From Apostichopus japonicus (lineage: Eukaryota; Echinodermata; Holothuroidea; Aspidochirotida; Stichopodidae), in the NCBI RefSeq assembly GCF_037975245.1, contig NC_092574.1, forward strand, positions 3,939,001-4,003,000: 64,000 bases of DNA, in the 5' to 3' direction. Below the pieces are notes generated by a model. It worked only from the letters and a program-made list of their open reading frames with translations. It was not told the origin of the DNA and did not search any database. Both the position numbers and the translations under genes were made by a program. The first letter of the stretch is position 1, and the number at the start of each line of letters is the position of its first letter. Positions 1 to 13,777 of this stretch are shown here, in pieces.

Positions 1-3000
1 TTACGCAAATAAGATTGATCGGTACCGCAAATTCGATTGATCGATACAGCACGTTCGATTGATCGGTACCGAATAATCGATTGATCGGTACCGCACATTC
101 GATTGATCGGTACCGAACACTCGATAAATCGGTTACGCAACATTCGATTGATCGGTACCGCACATTCGATTGATCGGTTCCGCACATTCGATTGATCGGT
201 ACCGCACATTCGATTTATCGTTACCGCACATTCGATTAATCGGTACCGCACATTCAATTTATCGGCAACGCACATTCGATTAATCGGACATTCGATTTAT
301 CAGTACCGCACATTAGATTTATAGTTACCGCACATTTGATTAATTGGTACCGCACATTCGATTGATCGGTACCGAACATTCGATAAATCGGTACCGCACA
401 TTCGATTGATCGATACCGCATATTCGATAGATCTGTACCGCGCCTTCGATTGATTGGCATCGAACATTCGATTAATCGGTTACGCAACATTCGATTGATC
501 GATACCGCACATTCGATTGATCGATACCGCATATTCGATAGATCTGTACCGCGCCTTCGATTGATTGGCATCGAACATTCGATTAATCGGTTACGCAACA
601 TTCGATTGATCGATACCGCACATTCGATTGATCGGTACCGCACAATCGATTGATCGGTACCGCACATTCGATTTATCGGTACCGCACATTTGATTGATCG
701 GTACCGCACATTCGATTGATCGTCACCGCTCATTCGATTTATCGGTACCGCAAATTCGATGGATCGGTACCGCACATTCGATTGATCGATACCGCACGTT
801 CGATTGATCGGTACCGCATTATCGATTGATCGGTACCGCACATTCGATTGATCGGTACCGAACATTCGATAAATCGGTTACGCAAATAAGATTGTTCGGT
901 ACCGCAAATTCGATTGATCGATACCGCACGTTCGATTGATCGGTACCGCATTATCGATTGATCGGTACCGCACATTCGATTGATCGGTACCGAACATTCG
1001 ATACATCGGTTACGCAACATTCGATAGATCGGTACCGCACATTCGATTTATCGGTACCGCACATTCGATTGATCCTCACCGCAAATTCGATTTATCGGTA
1101 CCGCACATTCGATTGATCGGTACCGCACATTCCATTGTTCGGTACCGCACAATCGATTTATCGGTTCCGCACTTTCGATTCATCGGCACCGCATATTCGA
1201 TTGATCCTCACCGCAAATTCGATTTATCGGCACCGCACATTCGATTGATCGGTACCGCACATTCGATTGATCGGTACCGCACATTCGATTTATCGGCAAC
1301 GCACATTCGATTTATCGGTTCCGCACATTCGATTGATCGATACCGCACATTCGATTTATCGGTACCGCACATTCGATTGATCCTCACCGCACATTCGATT
1401 GATCGATACCGCACATTCGATAGATCTGTACCGCACATTCGATTGATCGATACCGCATATTCGATGGATCGGTACCGCACATTCGATTGATCGGTACCGC
1501 ACAATCGATTGATCGGTACCGCACATTCGATTTATCGGTACCGCACATTCGATTGATCGGTACTGCACATTCGATTGATCGTCACCGCTCATTCGATTTA
1601 TCGGTACCGCAAATTCGATGGATCGGTACCGCACATTCGATTGATCGATACCGCACGTTCGATTGATCGGTACCGCATTATCGATTGATCGGTACCGCAC
1701 ATTCGATTGATCGGTACCGAACATTCGATAAATCGGTTACGCAAATAAGATTGATCGGTACCGCAAATTCGATTGATCGATACCGCACGTTCGATTGATC
1801 GGTACCGCATTATCGATTGATCGGTACGGCACATTCCATTTATCGGTACCGCTCTTTCGATTTATCGGTACCGCACATTCGATTGATCGATACCGCACAT
1901 TCGATTTATCGGTACCGCACATTCGATTGATCGATACCGCACATTCGATTGATCGGCAACGCACAATCGATTTATCGGTACCGCACATTCGATTGATCGG
2001 CACCGTACATTCCATTGTTCGGTACCGCACAATCGATTTATCGGTTCCGCACTTTCGATTTATCGGTAACGCATATTCGATTGATCCTCACCGCACATTC
2101 GATTTATCGGCACCGCACATTCGATTGATCGGTACCGCACATTCGATTGATCGGTACCGCACATTCGATTTATCGGCAACGCACATTCGATTGATCGTTA
2201 CCGCTCATTTGATTGATCGATACCGCACATTCGATTGATCGGTACCGCACAATCGATTAATCGGTACCGCACATTCGATTGATCGGTACCGCACATTCGA
2301 TTGATCGGTACCGCACATTCGATTGATCGTCACCGCTCATTCGATTGATCGGTACCGCAAATTCTATTGATCGGCACCGCACATTCGATTGATCGGCACC
2401 GCACATTCGATTGATCGATACCGCACATTCGATTGATCGGTACCGCACATTCGATTGATCGGTACCGCATTATCGATTGATCGGTACCGCACATTCGATT
2501 GATCGGTACCGAACATTCGATAAATCGGTTACGCAACATTCCATTGTTCGGTACCGCACATTCGATTGATCGGTTCCGCACATTCGATAAATCGGTACGG
2601 CACATTCCATTTATCGGTACCGCTCATTCGATTTATCGGTACCGCAAATTCGATTTATCGGTACCGCACATTCGATTGATCGGTACCGCACATTCGATTG
2701 ATCGGTACCGCACAATCGATTTATCGGTTCCGCACTTTCGATTTATCGGCACCGCATATTCGATTGATTCTCACCGCAAATTCGATTGATCGGCACCGCA
2801 CATTCGATTGATCGGTACCGCACATTCGATTGATCGGTACCGCACATTCGATTAATCGGTACCGCACATTCGATTGGTCGGCACCGCACATTCGATTTAT
2901 TGGCAAAGCACATTCGATTGATCGGTATCGTACATTCGATTGATCGGCATCGCAATATCGATTGATCGGCACCGCACATTCGATTGATCGTTACCGCACA

Positions 3001-3630
3001 TTCGATTAATCGGTACCGCACATTCCATTTATCGGCAACGCACATTCGATTTATCGGTACCGTACATTCGATTGATCGGTACCGCACATTCGATTGATCG
3101 GCACCGCACATTCGATTGATCGGTACCGCACATTCGATTGATCGGTACCGCACATTCGATTTATCGGTACCGCACATTCCATTTATCGGTATCGCACATT
3201 CCATTTATCGGTACCGCACATTCGATTTATCTGCAACGCACATTCGATTAATCGGTACCGCACATTCGATTGATCGGTACCGCACATTCGATTGTTCGGT
3301 ACCGCATATTCGATTGATCGGTACCGAACATTCGATAAATCGGTTACGCAACATTGGATTGATCGATACCGCACATTCGATTGATCGGTACCGCACAATC
3401 GATTTATCCTTACCGCACATTCGATTTATCGGTACCGCACATTCGATTGATCGGCACCGCACATTCGATTGATCGTCACAGCTCATTCGATTGATCGGTA
3501 CCGCAAATTCGATTGATCGGTACCGCACATTTGATTGATCGATACCGCACGTTCGATTGATCGGTACCGCATTATCGATTGATCGGTACCGCACATTCGA
3601 TTGATCGGTACCGAACATTCGATAAATCGG
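1..3630. repeat. Region A 3.6-kb higher-order repeat, copy 1
   Basis: Base 1 ('ttacgcaaataagattg') matches base 3,631, and the two copies agree base for base over at least the first 410 bp, including rare variants such as 'gatacagcac' and 'gaacactcg'. The length is 3,630 bp (165 x 22 in total, although it contains both 23-bp and 16-bp units). It differs from copy 2 by an extra 111-bp duplication, a 44-bp difference after about 1,380, and divergent units at about 2,560-3,170. The true left end may lie outside the window. Confidence 0.8.
411..632. repeat. Local 111-bp tandem duplication
   Basis: Bases 411-521 are repeated at 522-632. Both carry the rare units 'gatagatctgtaccgcgcc' and 'gattgattggcatcg' and one 23-bp 'ttacgcaac' unit, which explains why the length is 5 x 22 + 1. 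The equivalent position in the next higher-order copy (from 4,041) has this segment once, so the duplication is specific to copy 1 or was lost from copy 2. Confidence 0.85.
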
Positions 3631-6600
3631 TTACGCAAATAAGATTGATCGGTACCGCAAATTCGATTGATCGATACAGCACGTTCGATTGATCGGTACC
3701 GAATAATCGATTGATCGGTACCGCACATTCGATTGATCGGTACCGAACACTCGATAAATCGGTTACGCAACATTCGATTGATCGGTACCGCACATTCGAT
3801 TGATCGGTTCCGCACATTCGATTGATCGGTACCGCACATTCGATTTATCGTTACCGCACATTCGATTAATCGGTACCGCACATTCAATTTATCGGCAACG
3901 CACATTCGATTAATCGGACATTCGATTTATCAGTACCGCACATTAGATTTATAGTTACCGCACATTTGATTAATTGGTACCGCACATTCGATTGATCGGT
4001 ACCGAACATTCGATAAATCGGTACCGCACATTCGATTGATCGATACCGCATATTCGATAGATCTGTACCGCGCCTTCGATTGATTGGCATCGAACATTCG
4101 ATTAATCGGTTACGCAACATTCGATTGATCGATACCGCACATTCGATTGATCGGTACCGCACAATCGATTGATCGGTACCGCACATTCGATTTATCGGTA
4201 CCGCACATTTGATTGATCGGTACCGCACATTCGATTGATCGTCACCGCTCATTCGATTTATCGGTACCGCAAATTCGATGGATCGGTACCGCACATTCGA
4301 TTGATCGATACCGCACGTTCGATTGATCGGTACCGCATTATCGATTGATCGGTACCGCACATTCGATTGATCGGTACCGAACATTCGATAAATCGGTTAC
4401 GCAAATAAGATTGTTCGGTACCGCAAATTCGATTGATCGATACCGCACGTTCGATTGATCGGTACCGCATTATCGATTGATCGGTACCGCACATTCGATT
4501 GATCGGTACCGAACATTCGATACATTGGTTACGCAACATTCGATAGATCGGTACCGCACATTCGATTTATCGGTACCGCACATTCGATTGATCCTCACCG
4601 CAAATTCGATTTATCGGTACCGCACATTCGATTGATCGGTACCGCACATTCCATTGTTCGGTACCGCACAATCGATTTATCGGTTCCGCACTTTCGATTC
4701 ATCGGCACCGCATATTCGATTGATCCTCACCGCAAATTCGATTTATCGGCACCGCACATTCGATTGATCGGTACCGCACATTCGATTGATCGGTACCGCA
4801 CATTCGATTTATCGGCAACGCACATTCGATTTATCGGTTCCGCACATTCGATTGATCGATACCGCACATTCGATTTATCGGTACCGCACATTCGATTGAT
4901 CCTTACCGCAAATTCGATTTATCGGCAAAGCACATTCGATTGATCGGTATCGTACATTCGATTGATCGATACCGCACATTCGATTAATCTGTACCGCACA
5001 TTCGATTGATCGATACCGCATATTCGATGGATCGGTACCGCACATTCGATTGATCGGTACCGCACAATCGATTGATCGGTACCGCACATTCGATTTATCG
5101 GTACCGTACATTCGATTGATCGGTACTGCACATTCGATTGATCGTCACCGCTCATTCGATTTATCGGTACCGCAAATTCGATGGATCGGTACCGCACATT
5201 CGATTGATCGATACCGCACGTTCGATTGATCGGTACCGCATTATCGATTGATCGGTACCGCACATTCGATTGATCGGTACCGAACATTCGATAAATCGGT
5301 TACGCAAATAAGATTGATCGGTACCGCAAATTCGATTGATCGATACCGCACGTTCGATTGATCGGTACCGCATTATCGATTGATCGGTACGGCACATTCC
5401 ATTTATCGGTACCGCTCTTTCGATTTATCGGTACCGCACATTCGATTGATCGATACCGCACATTCGATTTATCGGTACCGCACATTCGATTGATCGATAC
5501 CGCACATTCGATTGATCGGCAACGCACAATCGATTTATCGGTACCGCACATTCGATTGATCGGCACCGTACATTCCATTGTTCGGTACCGCACAATCGAT
5601 TTATCGGTTCCGCACTTTCGATTTATCGGTAACGCATATTCGATTGATCCTCACCGCACATTCGATTTATCGGCACCGCACATTCGATTGATCGGTACCG
5701 CACATTCGATTGATCGGTACCGCACATTCGATTTATCGGCAACGCACATTCGATTGATCGTTACCGCTCATTTGATTGATCGATACCGCACATTCGATTG
5801 ATCGGTACCGCACAATCGATTGATCGGTACCGCACATTCGATTGATCGGTACCGCACATTCGATTGATCGGTACCGCACATTCGATTGATCGTCACCGCT
5901 CATTCGATTGATCGGTACCGCAAATTCTATTGATCGGCACCGCACATTCGATTGATCGGCACCGCACATTCGATTGATCGATACCGCACATTCGATTGAT
6001 CGGTACCGCACATTCGATTGATCGGTACCGAATTATCGATTGATCGGTACCGCACATTCGATTGATCGGTACCGAACATTCGATAAATCGGTTACGCAAC
6101 ATTCCATTGTTCGGTACCGCACAATCGATTTATCGATTCCGCACTTTCGATTTATCGGCACCGCATATTCGATTGATCCTCACCGCAAATTCGATTTATC
6201 GGCACCGCACATTCGATTGATCGGTACCGCACATTCGATTGATCGGTACCGCACATTCGATTTATCGGCAACGCACATTCGATTTATCGGTACCGCACAT
6301 TCGATTGATCGATACCGCACATTCGATTTATCGGTACCGCACATTCGATTGATCCTCACCGCAAATTCGATTTATCGGCAAAGCACATTCGATTGATCGG
6401 TATCGTATATTCGATTGATCGGCACCGCACAATCGATTGATCGGCACCGCACATTTGATTGATCGTTACCGCACATTCGATTAATCGGTACAGCACATTC
6501 CATTTTTCGGCAACGCACATTCGATTGATCGGTTTCGATTAATCGGTACAGCACATTCCATTTTTCGGCAACGCACATTCGATTGATCGGTACCGTACAT

Positions 6601-7185
6601 TCGATTGATCGGTACCGCACATTCGATTGATCGGCACCGCACATTCGATTGATCGGTACCGCACATTCGATTGATCGGTACCGCACATTCGATTTATCGG
6701 TACCGCACATTCGATTTATCGGTACCGCACATTCGATTTATCGTTACCGCACATTCGATTGATCGGTACCGCACATTCGATTTATCGGCAACGCACATTC
6801 GATTAATCGGTACCGCACATTCGATTGATCGGTACCGCACATTCGATTGTTCGGTACCGCATATTCGATTGATCGGTACCGAACATTCGATAAATCGGTT
6901 ACGCAACATTCGATTGATCGATACCGCACATTCGATTGATCGGTACCGCACAATCGATTGATCGGTACCGCACATTCGATTTATCGGTACCGCACATTCG
7001 ATTGATCGGTACCGCACATTCGATTGATCGTCACCGCTCATTCGATTGATCGGTACCGCAAATTCTATTGATCGGCACCGCACATTTGATTGATCGATAC
7101 CGCACGTTCGATTGATCGGTACCGCATTATCGATTGATCGGTACCGCACATTCGATTGATCGGTACCGAACATTCGATAAATCGG
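3631..7185. repeat. Region A 3.6-kb higher-order repeat, copy 2
   Basis: This 3,555-bp copy runs from one 'ttacgcaaataagattg' landmark to the next equivalent one at 7,186. The offset from copy 1 steps from 3,630 to 3,519 (the 111-bp duplication is absent) and then to 3,563 (44 bp extra near 4,900-4,990). It ends at 3,555. A substitution is visible near 4,527, where 'gatacattgg' replaces 'gatacatcgg'. Confidence 0.8.
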
Positions 7186-10100
7186 TTACGCAAATAAGAT
7201 TGATCGGTACCGCAAATTCGATGGATCGATACCGCACGTTCGATTGATCGGTACCGAATAATCGAGTGATCGGTACCGCACATTCGATTGATCGGTACCG
7301 AACATTCGATAAATCGGTTACGCAACATTCGATTGATCGGTTCCGCACATTCGATTGATCGGTACCGCACATTCGATTTATCGTTACCGCACATTCGATT
7401 AATCGGTACCGCACATTCAATTTATCGGCAACGCACATTCGATTAATCGGACATTCGATTTATCGGTACTGCACATTCGATTTATCGTTACCGCACATTC
7501 GATTAATCGGTACCGCACATTCGATTTATCGGCAACGCACATTCGATTAATCGGTACCGCATATTCGATTGATCGATACCGCACATTCGAATTATCGGTA
7601 CCGCACATTCGATTGATCGGTACCGAACATTCGATTGATCGGTACCGAACATTCGATAAATCGGTTACGCAAATAAGATTGATCGGTACCGCAAATTCGA
7701 TTGATCGATACCGCACGTTCGATTGATCGGTACCGAATAATCGATTGATCGGTACCGCACATTCGGTTGATCGGTACCGAACATTCGATAAATCGGTTAC
7801 GCAACATTCGATTGATCGGTTCCGCAAATTCGATTGATCGGTACCGCACATTCGATTTATCGTTACCGCACATTCGATTAATCGGTACCGCACATTCAAT
7901 TTATCGGCAACGCACATTCGATTAATCGGACATTCGATTTATCGGTACTGCACATTAAATTTATCGTTACCGCACATTCGATTTATCGGTACCGCAACAT
8001 TCGATTGATCGATACCGCACATTCGATTTATCGGTACCGCACATTCGATTGATCGATACCGCACATTCGATTGATCGGTACCGCACATTCGATTGATCGG
8101 TTCCGCACATTCGATTGATCGGTACCGCACATTCGATTTATCGTTACCGCACATTCGATTAATCGGTACCGCACATTCAATTTATCGGCAACGCACATTC
8201 GATTAATCGGACATTCGATTTATCGGTACTGCACATTAGATTTATCGTTACCGCACATTCGATTAATCGGTACCGCACATTCGATTTATCGGCAACGCAC
8301 ATTCGATTAATCGGTACCGCACATTCGATTGATCGATACCGCACATTCGAATTATCGGTACCGCACATTCGATTGATCGGTACCGAACATTCGATTGATC
8401 GGTACCGAACATTCGATAAATCGGTTACGCAAATAAGATTGATCGGTACCGCAAATTCGATTGATCGATACCGCACGTTCGATTGATCGGTACCGCATTA
8501 TCGATTGATCGGTACCGCACATTCGATTAATCTGTACCGCACATTCGATTGATCGATACCGCATATTCGATGGATCGGTACCGCACATTCGATTGATCGG
8601 TACCGCACAATCGATTGATCGGTACCGCACATTCGATTTATCGGTACCGCACATTCGATTGATCGGTACTGCACATTCGATTGATCGTCACCGCTCATTC
8701 GATTTATCGGTACCGCAAATTCGATGGATCGGTACCGCACATTCGATTGATCGATACCGCACGTTCGATTGATCGGTACCGCATTATCGATTGATCGGTA
8801 CCGCACATTCGATTGATCGGTACCGAACATTCGATAAATCGGTTACGCAAATAAGATTGATCGGTACCGCAAATTCGATTGATCGATACCGCACGTTCGA
8901 TTGATCGGTACCGCATTATCGATTGATCGGTAGGGCACATTCCATTTATCGGTACCGCACGTTCGATTTATCGGTACCGCACATTCGATTGATCGATACC
9001 GCACATTCGATTTATCGGTACCGCACATTCGATTGATCGATACCGCACATTCGATTGATCGGCAACGCACAATCGATTTATCGGTACCGCACATTCGATT
9101 GATCGGCACCGTACATTCCATTGTTCGGTACCGCACAATCGATTTATCGGTTCCGCACTTTCGATTTATCGGTAACGCATATTCGATTGATCCTCACCGC
9201 ACATTCGATTTATCGGCACCGCACATTCGATTGATCGGTACCGCACATTCGATTGATCGGTACCGCACATTCGATTTATCGGCAACGCACATTCGATTGA
9301 TCGTTACCGCTCATTTGATTGATCGATACCGCACATTCGATTGATCGGTACCGCACAATCGATTGATCGGTACCGCACATTCGATTGATCGGTACCGCAC
9401 ATTCGATTGATCGGTACCGCACATTCGATTGATCGTCACCGCACATTCGATTGATCGGTACCGCAAATTCTATTGATCGGCACCGCACATTCGATTGATC
9501 GGCACCGCACATTCGATTGATCGATACCGCACATTCGATTGATCGGTACCGCACATTCGATTGATCGGTACCGCATTATCGATTGATCGGTACCGCACAT
9601 TCGATTGATCGGTACCGAACATTCGATAAATCGGTTACGCAACATTCCATTGTTCGGTACCGCACAATCGATTTATCGATTCCGCACTTTGGATTTATCG
9701 GCACCGCATATTCGATTGATCCTCACCGCAAATTCGATTTATCGGCACCGCACATTCGATTGATCGGTACCGCACATTCGATTGATCGGTACCGCACATT
9801 CGATTTATCGGCAACGCACATTCGATTTATCGGTACCGCACATTCGATTGATCGATACCGCACATTCGATTTATCGGTACCGCACATTCGATTGATCCTC
9901 ACCGCAAATTCGATTTATCGGCAAAGCACATTCGATTGATCGGTATCGTACATTCGATTGATCGGCACCGCACAATCGATTGATCGGCACCGCACATTTG
10001 ATTGATCGTTACCGCACATTCGATTAATCGGTACAGCACATTCCATTTTTCGGCAACGCACATTCGATTGATCGGTACCGTACATTCGATTGATCGGTAC

Positions 10101-10626
10101 CGCACATTCGATTGATCGGCACCGCACATTCGATTGATCGGTACCGCACATTCGATTGATCGGTACCGCACATTCGATTTTTCGGTACCGCACATTCGAT
10201 TTATCGGTACCGTACATTCGATTTATCGTTACCGCACATTCGATTGATCGGTACCGCACATTCGATTTATCGGCAACGCACATTCGATTAATCGGTACCG
10301 CACATTCGATTGATCGGTACCGCACATTCGATTGTTCGGTACCGCATATTCGATTGATCGGTACCGAACATTCGATAAATCGGTTACGCAACATTCGATT
10401 GATCGATACCGCACATTCGATTGATCGGTACCGCACAATCGATTGATCGGTACCGCACATTCGATTGATCGGTACCGCACATTCGATTGATCGTCACCGC
10501 TCATTCGATTGATCGGTACCGCAAATTCTATTGATCGGCACCGCACATTTGATTGATCGATACCGCACGTTCGATTGATCGGTACCGCATTATCGATTGA
10601 TCGGTACCGAACATTCGATAAATCGG
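7186..10626. repeat. Region A higher-order repeat, copy 3 (rearranged)
   Basis: This copy starts at the equivalent 'ttacgcaaataagattg' landmark and runs 3,441 bp to the next one. Stretches match copy 2 at offsets of 3,543 (about 8,700-9,939) and 3,485 (about 10,156-10,446). The left part, about 7,440-8,450, contains extra 'gattaatcggacattcg' short-unit modules not present once-for-once in copies 1 and 2. Confidence 0.65.
8701..10033. repeat. 1.33-kb segment duplicated at 10,639-11,971 (left copy)
   Basis: This segment matches 10,639-11,971 at a constant offset of 1,938 bp. It ends where 'ggtacagcac' here faces 'ggtaccgcac' in the partner. Differences seen include 'ggtagggc' near 8,931 against 'ggtacggc', and 'cgcacgttcg' near 8,957 against 'cgctctttcg'. 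Confidence 0.75.
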
Positions 10627-10638
10627 TTACGCAAATAA

Positions 10639-11971
10639 GATTTATCGGTTCCGCAAATTCGATGGATCGGTACCGCACATTCGATTGATCGATACCGCAC
10701 GTTCGATTGATCGGTACCGCATTATCGATTGATCGGTACCGCACATTCGATTGATCGGTACCGAACATTCGATAAATCGGTTACGCAAGTAAGATTGATC
10801 GGTACCGCAAATTCGATTGATCGATACCGCACGTTCGATTGATCGGTACCGCATTATCGATTGATCGGTACGGCACATTCCATTTATCGGTACCGCTCTT
10901 TCGATTTATCGGTACCGCACATTCGATTGATCGATACCGCACATTCGATTTATCGGTACCGCACATTCGATTGATCGATACCGCACATTCGATTGATCGG
11001 CAACGCACAATCGATTTATCGGTACCGCACATTCGATTGATCGGCACCGTACATTCCATTGTTCGGTACCGCACAATCGATTTATCGGTTCCGCACTTTC
11101 GATTTATCGGTAACGCATATTCGATTGATCCTCACCGCACATTCGATTTATCGGCACCGCACATTCGATTGATCGGTACCGCACATTCGATTGATCGGTA
11201 CCGCACATTCGATTTATCGGCAACGCACATTCGATTGATCGTTACCGCTCATTTGATTGATCGATACCGCACATTCGATTGATCGGTACCGCACAATCGA
11301 TTGATCGGTACCGCACATTCGATTGATCGGTACCGCACATTCGATTGATCGGTACCGCACATTCGATTGATCGTCACCGCTCATTCGATTGATCGGTACC
11401 GCAAATTCTATTGATCGGCACCGCACATTCGATTGATCGGCACCGCACATTCGATTGATCGATACCGCACATTCGATTGATCGGTACCGCACATTCGATT
11501 GATCGGTACCGCATTATCGATTGATCGGTACCGCACATTCGATTGATCGGTACCGAACATTCGATAAATCGGTTACGCAACATTCCATTGTTCGGTACCG
11601 CACAATCGATTTATCGATTCCGCACTTTCGATTTATCGGCACCGCATATTCGATTGATCCTCACCGCAAATTCGATTTATTGGCACCGCACATTCGACTG
11701 ATCGGTACCGCACATTCGATTGATCGGTACCGCACATTCGATTTATCGGCAACGCACATTCGATTTATCGGTACCGCACATTCGATTGATCGATACCGCA
11801 CATTCGATTTATCGGTACCGCACATTCGATTGATCCTCACCGCAAATTCGATTTATCGGCAAAGCACATTCGATTGATCGGTATCGTACATTCGATTGAT
11901 CGGCACCGCACAATCGATTGATCGGCACCGCACATTTGATTGATCGTTACCGCACATTCGATTAATCGGTA
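10639..11971. repeat. 1.33-kb segment duplicated from 8,701-10,033 (right copy)
   Basis: The copy begins directly after an 'acgcaaataa' tract, where the preceding region-A landmark unit is joined to 'gatttatcgg' instead of its usual 'gattgatcgg'. The junction therefore looks like a recombination point inside that landmark. The right half of this copy became the first member of the 903-bp tandem. Confidence 0.7.
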
Positions 11972-13777
11972 CCGCACATTCGATTGATCGGCACCGTACA
12001 TTCCATTGTTCGGTACCGCACAATCGATTTATCGGTTCCGCACTTTCGATTTATCGGTAACGCATATTCGATTGATCCTCACCGCACATTCGATTTATCG
12101 GCACCGCACATTCGATTTATCGGCAACGCACATTCGATTGATCGTTACCGCTCATTTGATTGATCGGCAACGCACATTCGATTGATCGGTACCGCACAAT
12201 CGATTGATCGGTACCGCACATTCGATTGATCGGTACCGCACATTCGATTGATCGGTACCGCACATTCGATTGATCGTCACCGCTCATTCGATTGATCGGT
12301 ACCGCAAATTCTATTGATCGGCACCGCACATTCGATTGATCGGCACCGCACATTCGATTGATCGATACCGCACATTCGATTGATCGGTACCGCACATTCG
12401 ATTGATCGGTACCGCATTATCGATTGATCGGTACCGCACATTCGATTGATCGGTACCGAACATTCGATAAATCGGTTACGCAACATTCCATTGTTCGGTA
12501 CCGCACAATCGATTTATCGATTCCGCACTTTCGATTTATCGGCACCGCATATTCGATTGATCCTCACCGCAAATTCGATTTATTGGCACCGCACATTCGA
12601 CTGATCGGTACCGCACATTCGATTGATCGGTACCGCACATTCGATTTATCGGCAACGCACATTCGATTTATCGGTACCGCACATTCGATTGATCGATACC
12701 GCACATTCGATTTATCGGTACCGCACATTCGATTGATCCTCACCGCAAATTCGATTTATCGGCAAAGCACATTCGATTGATCGGTATCGTACATTCGATT
12801 GATCGGCACCGCACAATCGATTGATCGGCACCGCACATTTGATTGATCGTTACCGCACATTCGATTAATCGGTACCGCACATTCGATTGATCGGCACCGT
12901 ACATTCCATTGTTCGGTACCGCACAATCGATTTATCGGTTCCGCACTTTCGATTTATCGGTAACGCATATTCGATTGATCCTCACCGCACATTCGATTTA
13001 TCGGCACCGCACATTCGATTTATCGGCAACGCACATTCGATTGATCGTTACCGCTCATTTGATTGATCGGCAACGCACATTCGATTGATCGGTACCGCAC
13101 AATCGATTGATCGGTACCGCACATTCGATTGATCGGTACCGCACATTCGATTGATCGGTACCGCACATTCGATTGATCGTCACCGCTCATTCGATTGATC
13201 GGTACCGCAAATTCTATTGATCGGCACCGCACATTCGATTGATCGGCACCGCACATTCGATTGATCGATACCGCACATTCGATTTATCGGTACCGCACAT
13301 TCGATTGATCGGTACCGCATTATCGATTGATCGGTACCGCACATTCGATTGATCGGTACCGAACATTCGATAAATCGGTTACGCAACATTCCATTGTTTG
13401 GTACCGCACAATCGATTTATCGATTCCGCACTTTCGATTTATCGGCACCGCATATTCGATTGATCCTCACCGCAAATTCGATTTATCGGCACCGCACATT
13501 CGATTGATCGGTACCGCACATTCGATTGATCGGTACCGCACATTCGATTTATCGGCAACGCACATTCGATTTATCGGTACCGCACATTCGATTGATCGAT
13601 ACCGCACATTCGATTTATCGGTACCGCACATTCGATTGATCCTCACCGCAAATTCGATTTATCGGCAAAGCACATTCGATTGATCGGTATCGTACATTCG
13701 ATTGATCGGCACCGCACAATCGATTGATCGGCACCGCACATTTGATTGATCGTTACCGCACATTCGATTAATCGGTA
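11052..13777. repeat. 903-bp higher-order tandem, about three copies
   Basis: The landmark 'cattccattgttcgg' begins copies at 11,052, 11,999 and 12,902. Copy 1 is 947 bp because it holds two extra 22-bp units. Copies 2 and 3 are spaced by exactly 903 bp (41 x 22 + 1, owing to one 23-bp unit). Copies 1 and 2 share 'gactgatcgg' and 'tttattggcacc' in their right halves, which copy 3 lacks. Copies 2 and 3 share the missing 44 bp and a 'gatcggcaac' unit in their left halves. Confidence 0.85.

Noticed and set aside
254-865. A 203-codon minus-strand open frame, and many similar frames on both strands
   Set aside because: The peptide is a 22-residue cycle translated from three satellite units. All three frames read the same cycle, starts and stops fall at random variant units, and frames overlap on both strands. 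I see no ribosome-binding site, splice signal, non-repeat domain or sequence break at the ends.
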